DNA of 40,344 nucleotides from CAJBLF01 sp964542965 (GCA_964542965.1 CAZIVH010000008.1:1-40344), one strand, 5' to 3'; shown: positions 20,913-30,846, counted from the stretch's first letter. The notes: a model not told the origin generated them from the letters alone. Program-made: numbers and translations.

Positions 20913-21839
20913 ATGTTAAAAAACATCTTCCAAAAGGACCTTGCCCATCTCTTCAAGACATCTCGGGCAAATGTAATAGGAGTGAGTATCTTCATCTGAT
21001 TCCTTCTCTTCCTTTTGAATATCTTCCTGGGAGTCTCTCTCTATGCGAATCAATTCACCGGAGAGCTCAAGGACAGACTCGGTATGTACTTCTATATCAA
21101 AGAGATACCTAATCAAGAAGCAGAAACCTATAAAAGAGTTATATCTCTCAAGGATCAGCTTGAATCAAAGTGACTCAAAGTAATGTTTTCATCAAAGGAT
21201 GACGCACTCCAATTCCTTGAAAAGAAAATCCCTGATGTGGTAAGTAATTTTGAAAAGTTTGGAATAGAGAATCCTCTGCCCTCTACCCTCTATGTCATGT
21301 TTGATAGCGATAGTAAATATGAAGCGCTCAAGACGGTCATCACCACCAACAAGGATATTATCCTCAATATCAAGGATATCGACTCTTGATCAACGCTCAA
21401 ACAGCAAGAAAATAGAGTCCTTAATATCATAAACCTCAGCAATTTTATCGTAGGATTATCTTATGTCATCATAGCGATTCTCTTTATGATTATCATATCA
21501 TTCCTTGGATTTCTCCTCAAAAACATCTTCCATACCTTTCATAAGGAAATCGAAATCAAGAAAATATTATGAGCTACCTACAATCAGATCATAAAATGAT
21601 TCGTAGCACTCAATATCAATGTACTCTGATTATCATTTTTCATCTGTTTAGCATTACTACTTATTAGTTGAATCACCATCAACTATTATGTCTACACACT
21701 CTTTGATGTTACTTTATGGGGAGTATTCAATAATATCCTCCTTATTCTTGGGGTATTTGTAGCAGAAATCATCATCGTCGCCGGAGCTGGATTCTGATTT
21801 TCTTACTTCTTCGCTCGTGCATTAAACAAGAAACTTTAA
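20913..21839 (+). CDS. ftsX: Cell division protein FtsX-like ABC permease
   Basis: Protein of 308 aa with the FtsX layout: a cytoplasmic N-terminus, TM1 (about residues 22-45), a large extracytoplasmic domain with YFYIKEIPNQ and LPSTLYVMF strands, then three C-terminal membrane helices. The coupling region IFHTFHKEIEIKKILGATYNQIIKGF is typical of the FtsX/MacB permease fold. With FtsE it controls peptidoglycan hydrolases at the septum. FtsE is normally encoded just upstream but a TPR gene is there instead; ftsE must be elsewhere. TGA glycines include that of KILGAT. A bidirectional terminator follows. Confidence 0.9.
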
Positions 21840-21861
21840 CATCATTACGACATATAAAAAA

Positions 21862-21885
21862 ACTCCGCAACTGCGGAGTTTTTTT
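21862..21885 (+). terminator. Bidirectional terminator between ftsX and rplA
   Basis: ACTCCGC pairs with GCGGAGT across a 4-base loop (AACT). T residues follow on the plus strand and an A run precedes it, so it works for both converging transcripts. Confidence 0.9.
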
Positions 21886-21902
21886 GTTATATATAAAGAT
21901 GA

Positions 21903-22577
21903 TTATGCTTCTATCTGGATTCCAGGTCCCATAGTAGGAGCTATGAAAACCTTTTTGATAAGTTTTCCTTTTACTCCGCTAGGCTTATTATCTTCCAACG
22001 CCTTGAGAAACGATTTGATGTTTTCTTCTATCTGGGTTTCGTTGAATGATATCTTTCCTATTGCTGCATTGATATTACCTGTCTTATCGAGTTTAAATTC
22101 GATCTTCCCCTTTTTGAATTCAGCTATTGCTTGTCCAAGATTAGCTACCACAGTTCCTGCCTTTGGTGATGGCATAAGTCCTTTCGGCCCAAGCTGTTTA
22201 GCCACAGGAGCTAGATCCCTGATCAATTCTGGAGTAGTAAGCAAGATATCAAAATCGAATTTTCCTGCTTTGATATCGTTTAAAAGATTTTCAATACCTG
22301 CAATATCAGCTCAAGCTTCTTTAGCAGCTTTTTCATCATTAGTGAAAACTGCGATTTTTTTGGTCTTTCCTGTTCCATGAGGAAGAATGGTTGTCCCTCT
22401 CATCATTTGGTCATTGTACTTTGCATCTGCATTTGTTTTGACAGCAATCTCTACAGATCCGTCAAATTTGGTATATCCCGCTTTCTTGAGCAAAGCGACC
22501 GCTTCGCTGATAGGATAGGCCTTACTTGAATCCACTTGTTTAGCAGATTCTTGATACTTCTTTCCATGTTTTGCCAT
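21903..22577 (-). CDS. rplA: 50S ribosomal protein L1
   Basis: Protein of 224 aa, usual family length. It begins MAKHGKKYQESAKQVDSSK and has the L1 signatures KFDGSVEIAVKTNADAKYND, RGTTILPHGTGKT, KQLGPKGLMPSPKAGTV and FIAPTMGPG. Binds 23S rRNA at the L1 stalk; in many bacteria it also represses its own operon by binding the mRNA. One TGA glycine (KEAGADIAG). It is the last gene of the secE-nusG-unknown-rplK-rplA operon, 67 bases after rplK. Confidence 0.97.
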
Positions 22578-22644
22578 TTGTTGCTATAATAATATGATAA
22601 AAACGGTCATAGCGAGTTAGTACTCTCCCGTAGTCAATGATATA

Positions 22645-23088
22645 TTATAATTGTACTTCAATACCCATATTCCTTGCTGTTCCCGCTATAGATTTGATCA
22701 TGGATTCTATATTATCAGAATTCATGTCCCCTCTTTTGAGCTCAGCTATCTCTTCAAGATCTTTTCTAGTGATCTTTCCTATCTTGGTCTTGTTTGGCTC
22801 TCATGAACCTGATTTCAATCCAAGTTTCCATAGGATAAGATTTGATGTGACTGGATTTCAGAGTTCAAGATCAAATGATCTATCAGCATAGATAGTCAAT
22901 TTTGCCTTGATCTTTACATCAGCTCCACCGAACTTTTTCATGAGTTCCATAGTCTTATCGTTAAATTCTTTGATGAATTGCCCGATATTCACTCCGTTCG
23001 CTCAAAGCATAGGTCCTAGAGGAGGTGCTGGTTGCGCTTTACCTGCTGGTATCTCAAGATTGAGAATGTTAGTGATTTTTCCTGCCAT
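22645..23088 (-). CDS. rplK: 50S ribosomal protein L11
   Basis: Protein of 147 aa. N-terminal domain signature LEIPAGKAQPAPPLGPMLGANGVNIGQFIKEFN and the C-terminal rRNA-binding domain with KIGKITRKDLEEIAELKRGDMN and SIAGTARNMGIEV. Binds the GTPase-associated centre of 23S rRNA. The Gly of MLGANGVN is TGA, as are those in LELGNP and SGSGEP. It follows the unknown membrane-anchored gene by 10 bases. Confidence 0.97.
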
Positions 23089-23098
23089 TGTTCTATTG

Positions 23099-23788
23099 TT
23101 AATCAATAAATAAAGATTTTATGCGTGTTTTCGCTTTGTGGTAGATGCTATACTCTACCTGTATGAGCCATATGCCGTCATTCATATATACGAGCATGAT
23201 CACTTGTTTATCCTTATACTCTGGAAGATTTATAAATACGACCTTATTTCAAAACAGTTTATTGGATATAATCTCCTGTTCTGTTGCCATGACATAGATA
23301 TTCCCTTTGAGCGCTCTCGCTATGCTTGCAAAGTCATAGCTTGGCGTCCCCAGATAGATATATCGCACTCATGAGCTATCCGTCAATGCATATTGATACT
23401 TTATACCCAATTGCTCAATAATAGCTATAGGTCAGTAATATATGCTCGTCCCCGACAATACCTTGATGGTATCGTTCTTTTTTATGACTCCTGAGGAGAG
23501 AGATGCGGTACCTGTCAATCAAGTTTGGATAACTGTTTTCCCGGTAGCCTGAGTAACTGGTTCTTGCAGACCGGTCAATGAAGTCCAATCATCTTCCCAT
23601 ATTCCGCTTTCTGATTGTTCTGACCCGCTTATCGTTACGATCTGAACGCCGGATCATTCATCCTCTTTCTGTATTTTGTTTTTGAGCTCGACCCCCTTTA
23701 CCTGGTATCGAACTATATACACGATCATCAGTGCCAAAAAGAGCAGCATCATGGAGAACCTTAGGATTTTTTGTTCTTTGGTATGCAT
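23099..23788 (-). CDS. Unknown membrane-anchored protein inside the ribosomal protein operon
   Basis: Unrecognised protein of 229 aa. A single N-terminal membrane helix (FSMMLLFLALMIVYIVRY) follows a short cytoplasmic MHTKEQKILR. A Ser/Thr/Gly-rich linker (EGSGVQIVTISGSEQSESG) then leads to an extracytoplasmic domain of about 140 residues, with strands such as TIKVLSGTSIYYG, GVRYIYLGTPSYDFA and QVIMLVYMNDGIWLIQVEY. It lies between nusG and rplK, which are normally adjacent, and ends 10 bases before rplK. Five TGA glycines occur. Translational coupling to rplK is likely. Function unknown. Confidence 0.72.
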
Positions 23789-23845
23789 CCTAATGATCAG
23801 TAGATAAAACCGTACTACAGAGAAGCGACAAAACTAATGAATAGT

Positions 23846-23913
23846 GAATAGTGAATAATTAATAATGTTGGTATTTGCTTCATTACAAACTATTATTCAT
23901 CACAATAGTTTGT
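23846..23913. repeat. 68-base intergenic repeat, copy 1, with perfect hairpin
   Basis: It starts GAATAGTGAATAATT and ends with a perfect inverted repeat, ACAAACTATT / AATAGTTTGT. A similar copy is at 24916-24983. It lies in the 196-base gap between nusG and the unknown gene; the rest of the gap is AT-rich filler. Confidence 0.6.
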
Positions 23914-23984
23914 TTTAGCAAATCTTTCATTGTTCATTATTAATTTTCAATTATTAATTAATTTGTCCTGTAGACTATATGAGA

Positions 23985-24569
23985 TTAGCTCATAAGCTCA
24001 ACCTTGTCCAAGTCGATCACGACTGGAGTAAGTCTTCATAGCATTTCGATATTCACGATCGCTGTTCACTTTTCCGCATCGATATTTCTCACGCTTCCCT
24101 TCATTCATTTGAAGTCCCCTGTCTTGAGCAGAACAACATCTCATTCTTTGAAAGGTATCTTAAGTTCTGATCTTTCTTGTGATTTTTTTATCTGATCCAT
24201 GATCTTTACGTATTCATCTTCAGTCAAAGGGATAGGGCGTGTCTCCGCACCTACAATCAGTCTCACTCCCGGAGTATTTCTGATAACATACCGGATTTTG
24301 TCGTTCATCTGTGATTTGATGAAAACATATCCAGGATAGAGTTTTTTTTGCTTGATTATCTTTTCTCATTTTTTGAGTGAAGATTCATTGATCATAGGAG
24401 ACATATAGTCTTCTACGGTTGATTCCAATTCCTGCTTTTTCATCCTTTCCTTGAGGTTCTCTATTACTAGATCCTCCTGTCCGGACACCACGCTCAACAC
24501 ATACCGTCTAAAATTATTATCCTCGATCTGCCTTTTGATCTCTCAGGTATTCACTTCTGATTTTTGCAT
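23985..24569 (-). CDS. nusG: Transcription termination/antitermination protein NusG
   Basis: Protein of 194 aa. The NGN domain has RRYVLSVVSGQEDLVIENL and KKLYPGYVFIK with TPGVRLIVG. The C-terminal KOW domain is DVVLLKTGDFKGMKGSVRNIDAEKG. It binds RNA polymerase and affects elongation and Rho-linked termination. A charged 30-residue stretch (QELESTVEDYMSPMINESSLKKGEKI) takes the usual place before the YPGYVF strand. Start ATG 24569. TGA glycines include several in the KOW domain. Upstream is secE. Confidence 0.95.
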
Positions 24570-24573
24570 ACTG

Positions 24574-24627
24574 AACGATTAAACGATAAAACGACTAAAC
24601 GACTAAACGTTGTTTGTTTAGTGTTTT
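24574..24627. repeat. Tandem AAACGA(C/T)TAAACG-type repeat between secE and nusG
   Basis: Several direct copies of an ACGAYTAAACG-like unit, ending with an inverted match (TTTAGTGTTTTAG). It is related to the inverted repeat at 14540-14594. It fills the whole secE-nusG gap. Confidence 0.5.
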
Positions 24628-24631
24628 AGGA

Positions 24632-24814
24632 CTATTTCATTACGCTATAAAATCGTTTGGAAATACCTGAAAATATGGTATCTGCAGCGATAAAATAGAT
24701 TCCTGCAACCACTATAGCCACGAAAATAGCTATCGTAAGATTGATAAAATCCTTCTTCGTAGGATGCTTTAATTTTTTGACAGTTTCCAAGCTATCATAG
24801 ATAAATTTCATCAT
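24632..24814 (-). CDS. secE: Preprotein translocase subunit SecE
   Basis: Protein of 60 aa in the single-helix form. A short amphipathic N-terminal part with the family signature (ETVKKLKHPTKKDFINLT, cf. KKVxWPTRKE) precedes one membrane helix (IAIFVAIVVAGIYFIAADTIF). Essential SecYEG channel subunit. The gene order secE-nusG is conserved across bacteria. Two ATGs in tandem; the first was used. Stop TAG. Confidence 0.9.
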   Translation of the reverse strand: MMKFIYDSLETVKKLKHPTKKDFINLTIAIFVAIVVAGIYFIAADTIFSGISKRFYSVMK

Positions 24815-24915
24815 CGGTTATTTTTTTACCAATAAAAAAAAAGTTTGGCACCACTATACTACTAAAGTCCATTGGTTTTTCAAGTGAAAATAGACTAAAA
24901 AAATCAATGCATGAT

Positions 24916-24983
24916 GAATAGTGATTAATTCATAATGTCGGTATACGTCATCTCACGAACTATTATAAATAACAATAGGTCAT
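24916..24983. repeat. 68-base intergenic repeat, copy 2
   Basis: GAATAGTGATTAATTCATAA aligns closely with copy 1 at 23846-23913, including a degenerate form of its terminal inverted repeat (GAACTATT / AATAGGTC). It lies in the 221-base gap between the MEMO-like gene and secE, where I see nothing else. Confidence 0.55.
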
Positions 24984-25035
24984 AAGCTAATACTTCCTGC
25001 TTTTTTCATTCTTAATCCTTGATTTTTCATTAATT

Positions 25036-25776
25036 TTATACCACTGTACATACGTATCTGGTATCGCTGACTTCCGTACGCCCAAAATCCCCTGGATTGA
25101 CATAGGCTACGATTTCCGGCTTTTGCTGCATGCACTCACTAACCTCTCTGAATACTTGTATCACCTGTGATGCTTTGGTTTTTGGGTCCATAATTATCTT
25201 GGCTATTTTTTTCTGTTCGTCGACTTTCTTTGTACTTTTATCGTTTTGGATCGTAATATTCTGCAGACACACTATAACATACTCAGAAATATGCTTTTTG
25301 ATCCACATACATAATCTTTTTCTATCGGTCTGAGAGGTCTGCGGTCCTATTCCTATATGTACAATCTGATCCACATCCATGATCACTCTTATGAAAGGTA
25401 ATTGGAAACGGATGTTTTCAGACAAGGAAGTCTGTTCCGGACGTGCAAATTTCGCTTTGAGCTGATGAGCAATACTGTTCAACACCTTGATAGGAGTCTT
25501 CCATGTTTTTCCGAATACCGGTCCATACGTATTCGTATCGATAAGCATATGTTTGATATCATCATATTGCTCTGAAATGACCATCATTTTCTTTTTTTCG
25601 CTATTAAGCAGAAGATACCCTGCGGATTGAAGCAATCACGTATAAAAGTGCGGCCCTTGAGGCAGGATCGCTATGGTATATGGCTGTGATGATGGTTTGA
25701 GCGTAGGGATCATCTCATTAGCTCCCACCACATACCCCATAACTTGTTCAATCAGTATTTCTGGTGCTATAGACAT
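25036..25776 (-). CDS. MEMO-like protein (AmmeMemoRadiSam system protein B family)
   Basis: Protein of 246 aa. Its layout resembles the MEMO fold: PHFYTGLLQSAGYLLL near the N-terminus corresponds to the family PHAGYxYSG region, TYGPVFGKTWKTPI to the WkTPLG motif, and SENIRFQLPFIRVI to the EHSLExQLPFLQ motif. Several metal-site histidines of classical members are replaced, so the active site looks degenerate. Homologues belong to the extradiol dioxygenase-like superfamily and are often next to AMMECR1 and radical-SAM genes; neither is seen here. Start ATG 25776; one TGA glycine joins the first 45 residues to the rest. Function unknown. Confidence 0.65.
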
Positions 25777-25919
25777 CAAAGCATAATTTATAATTTTAAA
25801 TTTTGAATGTTGAATTTTACATGAAAGAATTCGCCATGCTATAGACTATCATCATTTTACCATAGTCTGCATAAAAAAAACAAGTCCATCATTTAGCATT
25901 TAGTATTTATCATTCAAAA

Positions 25920-26456
25920 TTATTTTTTAGTTAAACTCTTTTTGATCTGGATAACGAACCTATCTGCCAACCTATCACGTTTCTGCCATTCTTCCAGACT
26001 CATAAACACTACCGACACCACTTCTATGAAATAACTCCTGAAAATCTCATTGATATTGTCTTTTATCATATCTATCTGTGGTTTTTCGCAGTTTTTATAG
26101 ATGACTACAAGATCCATCTCTAGATCTCTATTGAATTTTTTTCCGAAATAATACTGGTCGATCATCACCTCGTAGGTCGTGAAAAGGTTAGTCAAATCGT
26201 TTTGCAGTCAGAAATAGAATACGTTTTTCAAGGTATCATGGAATTCGGGCTTTATAGAGATAGACCATCACTGCCCGTCTTTGTTCACATTAATGACATT
26301 GGATTCATTCAGAGAGTCCACCTGTTTTTTGATAGCAGGAAACGTCCGCTCGATTTCGCTTTCGAGGGCTCTCATAGAGATTCCTTGTCTCCTGAATAAG
26401 AGGTATTTGAGGATATCCACTTTTGTCTTGCTGCCGAAGAGTTTCTCCAAGTTCAT
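25920..26456 (-). CDS. Winged-helix protein with degenerate nucleotidyltransferase-like C-terminus
   Basis: Protein of 178 aa. Residues 1-65 form a winged helix (MNLEKLFGSKTKVDILKYLL, RQGISMRALESEI, FPAIKKQVDSLNESNVINVN), like those found before minimal nucleotidyltransferase domains. The C-terminal part has YFGKKFNRDLEMDLVVIY, which looks like the GSxxxG...SDxDLxVI strand-turn-strand of that fold but without the GS and one Asp, so catalysis is unlikely. Two TGA glycines join the two halves. It probably senses a ligand or binds DNA as a regulator. Stop TAA. Confidence 0.65.
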
Positions 26457-26458
26457 AC

Positions 26459-26488
26459 AAAAAAAGAAGACCAAGTAAAATGATCTTC
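26459..26488 (-). terminator. Terminator after the large unknown gene
   Basis: On the minus strand GAAGATCA and TGGTCTTC pair across a 7-base loop and are followed by seven T residues, just before the start of the winged-helix gene. Confidence 0.7.
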
Positions 26489-26538
26489 TTCGGTATAGTT
26501 ATTTGTATGGAAATTACAAGTACAGGAATTTATTCTAT

Positions 26539-28536
26539 CTAGGAAATGCGATCTGTATCTGTTCGATTGTTTGCACTATTGTTATCTACATCATATTGTT
26601 TGGTAGTTGAATTATATACCCGAGCGTTTGATCGATTATGCCCAGACCCGTATTTATATAACTTTCATCATTTCACCTTATACCAAACCTTATCTTTACT
26701 AGAACCTATAGGAGGATCATAAACAATTCAATTCTTACATATGTAATCTTGATTTGGCATATTGATTATTCTTAAGAACTCTTCCTTAACATTTTTATCA
26801 GTAAATTCATAGGTAAAATCTCTATAGGTAAAAATCAAGACATTTTCATTTGCCATATTTTTCATTGAGCTCAAAGTACTTATATCAACTCATATCATTT
26901 TACTTATTTCAGCATCTAGAAGTGTCTTAAGCTTTTCAAAATCAATATTGTTTCAATCAATTATCTTTTTTACATCGATTTTAATAGCATTCAGTTCTTT
27001 TGTGTTTTTTATAGTTTTCCCATAGATAATTGCCGGCACCTTTACTATCAGATTATTGCTGCTATCAAGAGCTGCATAATTTAATATATTTACATTATTG
27101 AAATCATTATCTTTGATAAACGTCTGTATTTTCACGTTATTGGAATCAGCAATTGTATATATCCTTGATTTTGCCTGCACAGGGATGTTTTTGTATTGCA
27201 CTTGTATATACTCCTTAATCAACTGATCTTTCAATGCCTTTGTAAAACTTTCTTTATCATAATTCATATCTGCATCTATTGCCGCAGAAGTTTTTATTTT
27301 TATAGATTTCATAACTGTCTCATAGATACCATATTTTTTTATTATATTTACACTGAGTTCTTGTCATGTTATGGTGACACGTATATCATCTTCATTGATT
27401 AATGAAACATAACTTGCATAAGCTCAGAGATATTTTGTGTCGGTAGACTTCAAAAAAGCGACAATGTCTTTTTTGTTATCGTTTAAAATCGATGTCAATC
27501 AGGTTAAATATTCCTGGTCAAAATCATCATATACAACATTTTCTGGTTGATATTTTTCTATATTGTCTGTTTGATCGCCTGATTGGCTTTTTACCTTTTT
27601 TTTAACTGCAAGATTATCCATATCATCTTTATCTACCCAGACATATCATGATTGAGGTGTATATTCCCATCTACCCTCTTCGTTTTTTTCTGAGCTTCTT
27701 GTCAGATGATAGTCATTTAACAACACATTTGCATCGGTAATTTTATCTATCTCGCTTCTTATAGCTTTTTTATAAGAGACATTTTCTTTGACATCAAACG
27801 AATCGCCCGATCACTGGACAACCGCCAGATTGTTGCTATATGGATCCACAAATTCATATCCATCCTTTGGTTGGATTTGTCCATCTGCATATTGAAGATT
27901 GTATTTTGCCAAGACGGTATTTTTCTCTTCATCCGTAGTTTTCGTACTCACTACTCATTCTACAAAAGATTTGTTGAGATATTTTCCCGTATACGTTTGT
28001 CCTTCAGCGATATTCTTATAATCTCACTCATTTTCTATCCAAGATTTTAACCCAATCAGCGCTCTTCTTGTCTGATTACCGAATGTCTTATCTATAGATA
28101 CCTCCACAGCAGTCAGTTCATCAGCAGTATATGCTTTAGCGGTCTGATATTCAATCAATGCCGACAATTTTTGAATGAAATATGCAAGATCGTTATTTTG
28201 CGGATTCTCTATGATATGTTTTATCCATGCAGGAGCATCGGATTTATTCGCCTCTATGAGCTGCAATCACCGTCCCTCGGGCTTCTTTTCCACATACATG
28301 GAAAATGCTGTAGCTATCTCGGAAAGCGTTTGCTCTTCTTTTGTTTCTGTCTCTGCATCTTTTTCAGATGTTATAACGTTTATCTTCGCTGTCTTTAGCG
28401 TTGTCTTCAGTTCATCGATATCCTCAGTATTCGTATCTTCGTTGAAAGCATCTAGCTTCAGATCAGTTATCAAAGACAACTCTGCATTCTCTAGCTCATC
28501 ACCTACTTCTATCTTATTCAATTCTGGAGACGCCAT
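26539..28536 (-). CDS. Large acidic protein of unknown function
   Basis: Unrecognised protein of 665 aa with no signal peptide or membrane segment. The N-terminal 90 residues are very acidic (EVGDELENAELS, DTNTEDIDELKT, SEKDAETETKEEQT). A helical part follows (ENPQNNDLAYFIQKLSAL), then beta-rich segments with recurring aromatic turns (GQTYTGKYLNKSFVEG, KDGYEFVDPYSNNLAV, TPQSGYVWVDKDDMDNLAV). The last two look like a degenerate internal repeat. The C-terminal third is Asn/Lys-rich with strands. Many TGA glycines must be read for a single frame from ATG 28536 to TAG. It follows the 71-aa gene by 27 bases, suggesting a two-gene operon. Confidence 0.7.
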
Positions 28537-28563
28537 TTGTATTGCCTATAAAAAGTAAAAAAA

Positions 28564-28779
28564 TTATTTATTCTGTTGATACACGAGACTCATAACCATA
28601 CCGTACATAGCATCCAAGGCATTCTCCTGGATATCTTTCTGGTTATTGAAACGATTCTGCAAATCAGCGAAAAAAGGAGATTTCTTTCCTAGTATTTTCA
28701 AGATATCCTTCACTTTTTTTAGCTTCTTATCATGCGTTAAGATTGAAAAGTCTTTGGTTGCTCTTTTTGTATCGAACAT
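28564..28779 (-). CDS. Small hypothetical protein upstream of the large unknown gene
   Basis: Unrecognised protein of 71 aa, basic and helical (MFDTKRATKDFSILTHDKKL, KKVKDILKILGKKSPFF, NALDAMYGMVMSLVYQQNK). No membrane segment. It lies 27 bases before the 665-aa gene in the same direction and is the probable first gene of a pair. No TGA codon inside. Confidence 0.6.
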   Translation of the reverse strand: MFDTKRATKDFSILTHDKKLKKVKDILKILGKKSPFFADLQNRFNNQKDIQENALDAMYGMVMSLVYQQNK

Positions 28780-28884
28780 TGGCGATATGGTAAAGATATA
28801 AATTACTTAAGTAAGTATATTCCAACCTTATATTTTTGTCAAATTTTCGTGGACTTTTTTTGAAAGGGAATTGTGCTCTAAAAT

Positions 28885-28912
28885 TTGCTTTTTTTTTAAT
28901 TCTCTATAAAAT
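28885..28912 (+). promoter_or_regulatory. Predicted promoter of the potassium channel gene
   Basis: TTGCTT (28885-28890), 16-base spacer, TAAAAT (28907-28912), about 30 bases before the ATG at 28942. It lies in a 162-base AT-rich gap between divergent genes. Confidence 0.35.
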
Positions 28913-28941
28913 TATAGGAGATTTATATTTTATCCACCACT

Positions 28942-29418
28942 ATGTACACATTCAAAAGATTCATAAATCATATGTTAGCTAACCATTCCATACTCTTCTT
29001 CGGAAGCATTATCGTTATCATTGTCATTATAGGAACGATCTGTTTCCACCTGATAGAACAACGGGATCTTTTCCATTCCTTCTATTTCACGACGGTGACG
29101 ATGGCCACCGTAGGCTACGGAGATATGGCTCCTTTGACATACGGAGGCAAAATACTTGCCATTTTCTATGGTTTTATGGGCGCCCCGCTTTTTGTAGGGA
29201 TCACAGGAATCATTCTTCAATCAAAATTCCAGAAGATCGTAAGAGGAAGCATCCATGAATACCACAAAGAGCTCAAGGAAGCTGCTTTGGCTGCCAAGAA
29301 GCTTGGTGAAGATCTTCAAAAAGAACATGAGCTCCAGGAAGAAACTATAGAAAAAATAGAAGAATCATCGCCTGCAGTAAAAAAAGCTCGGCGAAAGAGA
29401 TTTTTCGGAAAAAAATAA
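28942..29418 (+). CDS. Two-helix potassium channel (Ion_trans_2)
   Basis: Protein of 158 aa. Two membrane helices (about residues 17-38 and 68-92) surround a pore loop with the K+ selectivity filter TVGYGD (56-61). A long charged cytoplasmic helix follows (KELKEAALAAKKLGEDLQKEHELQEETIEKIEE), probably a coiled coil that helps tetramer assembly. It ends with a basic tail (KKARRKRFFGKK). No RCK domain is attached. It would allow K+ uptake or release and set membrane potential. No TGA glycine is used; the glycines of the filter are GGC and GGA. Confidence 0.92.
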   Translation: MYTFKRFINHMLANHSILFFGSIIVIIVIIGTICFHLIEQRDLFHSFYFTTVTMATVGYGDMAPLTYGGKILAIFYGFMGAPLFVGITGIILQSKFQKIVRGSIHEYHKELKEAALAAKKLGEDLQKEHELQEETIEKIEESSPAVKKARRKRFFGKK

Positions 29419-29515
29419 AACACATAAAAATATGGAAAAGTGGAGAATGGAAATATGGAGAATTAATCTTTCATCTTTCCATTTTTCAATGTTGCAATCT
29501 TTCCATATTATGAAA

Positions 29516-29987
29516 TTATTTCGTCCTGCTCGCAATATACGCTAATGCCAACGCATCAGCAGCGTCATTGAATTCTGGGAAATCCTTGAGATTATATATT
29601 TTCATAACACATTTCTGGACAAGATTCTTTTCAGCCTTTCCATTCCCTGTGATAAACTTTTTGACTTCGATGGGTGTATATTCTTTGATCTGTATTCAAC
29701 TTTTCATACATAAAGTAATCAATATTGATCTGATACCATAAACGAATTCCGCGTTATTCTGGTTGAATTTCGTGAAAAAGAGTTTTTCCATACACATGGT
29801 CTGTATCTTGTTTTTTTTGATAAGTTTGGTGAAGTACTCCTCTATTTCTATCATCCTTTGATACTGATCCTCCCTTGTGGGAGATTTTTTTTCCAATAGA
29901 AGAATTCCGGAATCGACGATTTTCATGCTTTTGTCGATCAAAGCATATCATAATTTTCTGACTCCTGGATCTATTCATAAAATCATA
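29516..29987 (-). CDS. ruvC: Holliday junction resolvase RuvC with a one-base frameshift
   Basis: RuvC nuclease, which cuts Holliday junctions with RuvAB. Residues 1-15 (MILGIDPGVRKLGYA) hold the first catalytic Asp, with Gly4 and Gly13 as TGA. The rest follows in another frame: LIDKSMKIVDSG, MCMEKLFF (catalytic Glu), ITGNGKAEK and DAADALALAY (catalytic Asp). The switch is at the AAAA run at 29940-29943: one extra base breaks the frame. With one base removed the protein is about 156 aa, normal length. It may be a sequencing error, a real mutation or a +1 frameshift. No ruvA or ruvB nearby. The upstream gap (29988-30060) is AT-rich filler. Confidence 0.85.
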
Positions 29988-30060
29988 TAAATTGAGAATT
30001 AATAATTAAGAATTGAGAATAAACGAATTTTATTTTACATTCTCAATTTTCAATTGTCAA

Positions 30061-30846
30061 TTAAAAAAGGTCTTCAGTGACTCACGAAAGTATTTCGTAT
30101 CATTTTTCTGTAATCAAAATAGTGTATTCTCGCTGCGCTCAGAAATCTCCGTTTTTACAGTAGAGATTTCGATCATTTCCGCCCGGCTTATAATGAAAGT
30201 CCGTAGACGTAACTGCGGTGATCGGCTCAAATGCCAAGACCATGCCTGGCTGCATGATGATTTTTTTCATTTCAGGATTCGGCGTATTGTAGACGTGAGG
30301 TTTCTCATGTACTTTATTCCCTACACCATGACCGGTCAATTTTCCTAATATAGAGAATCATCCATTCGTGATGATCGAGTGCACGCGATGAGAATATTCG
30401 TAAATCGATTTTCCTGGTCAGATATATTGTATCGCTTCATCAAGTCATTTTTTCGTTATCTTCGCCAATTCATATCATAAAGGGTTTGCGGCTTCTCATC
30501 AGATAATAACTGTGATAGCAGAATCAGTTATTCCACCGTTGTAGGTAATACCGCAATCGATTTTGAGTACATCGCCGTTTTTCAATACATACTCATCAGG
30601 GATCCCATGGACGACACAATCATTGACGGATAGACAGAGATTCGCGGGGAATCCTTCATACCCTTTGAATGCTCCCTTGAGCTTATGTTCCTTGACATAA
30701 TGCTCCGCCACAAATTCCAATTCTATCAGCGAAATACCAGCTTTCGCTTTGCTATGCAGCAAACGGAGAAGCGTCGTGAGATGTTTTCACGATTCCCTGA
30801 TGTTCGCTATCTGCTTAGCGTTCTTTATTTCGATTTCATTTTGCAT
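30061..30846 (-). CDS. map: Type I methionine aminopeptidase
   Basis: Protein of 261 aa that removes the N-terminal Met from new proteins. Signatures seen are GFPANLCLSVNDCVVHGIPDE, DVLKIDCG (metal Asp), GGITDSAIT (second Asp), LTGHGVGNKVHEKP (His), VLAFEPITA (Glu) and REYTILITE (Glu), all five metal ligands present. It starts at ATG 30846 (MQNEIEIKNAKQIANI) and reads through many TGA glycines. It is usually with secY, adk or infA, but is alone here. Divergent from the CYTH gene, with about 60 bases between starts. Confidence 0.95.
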
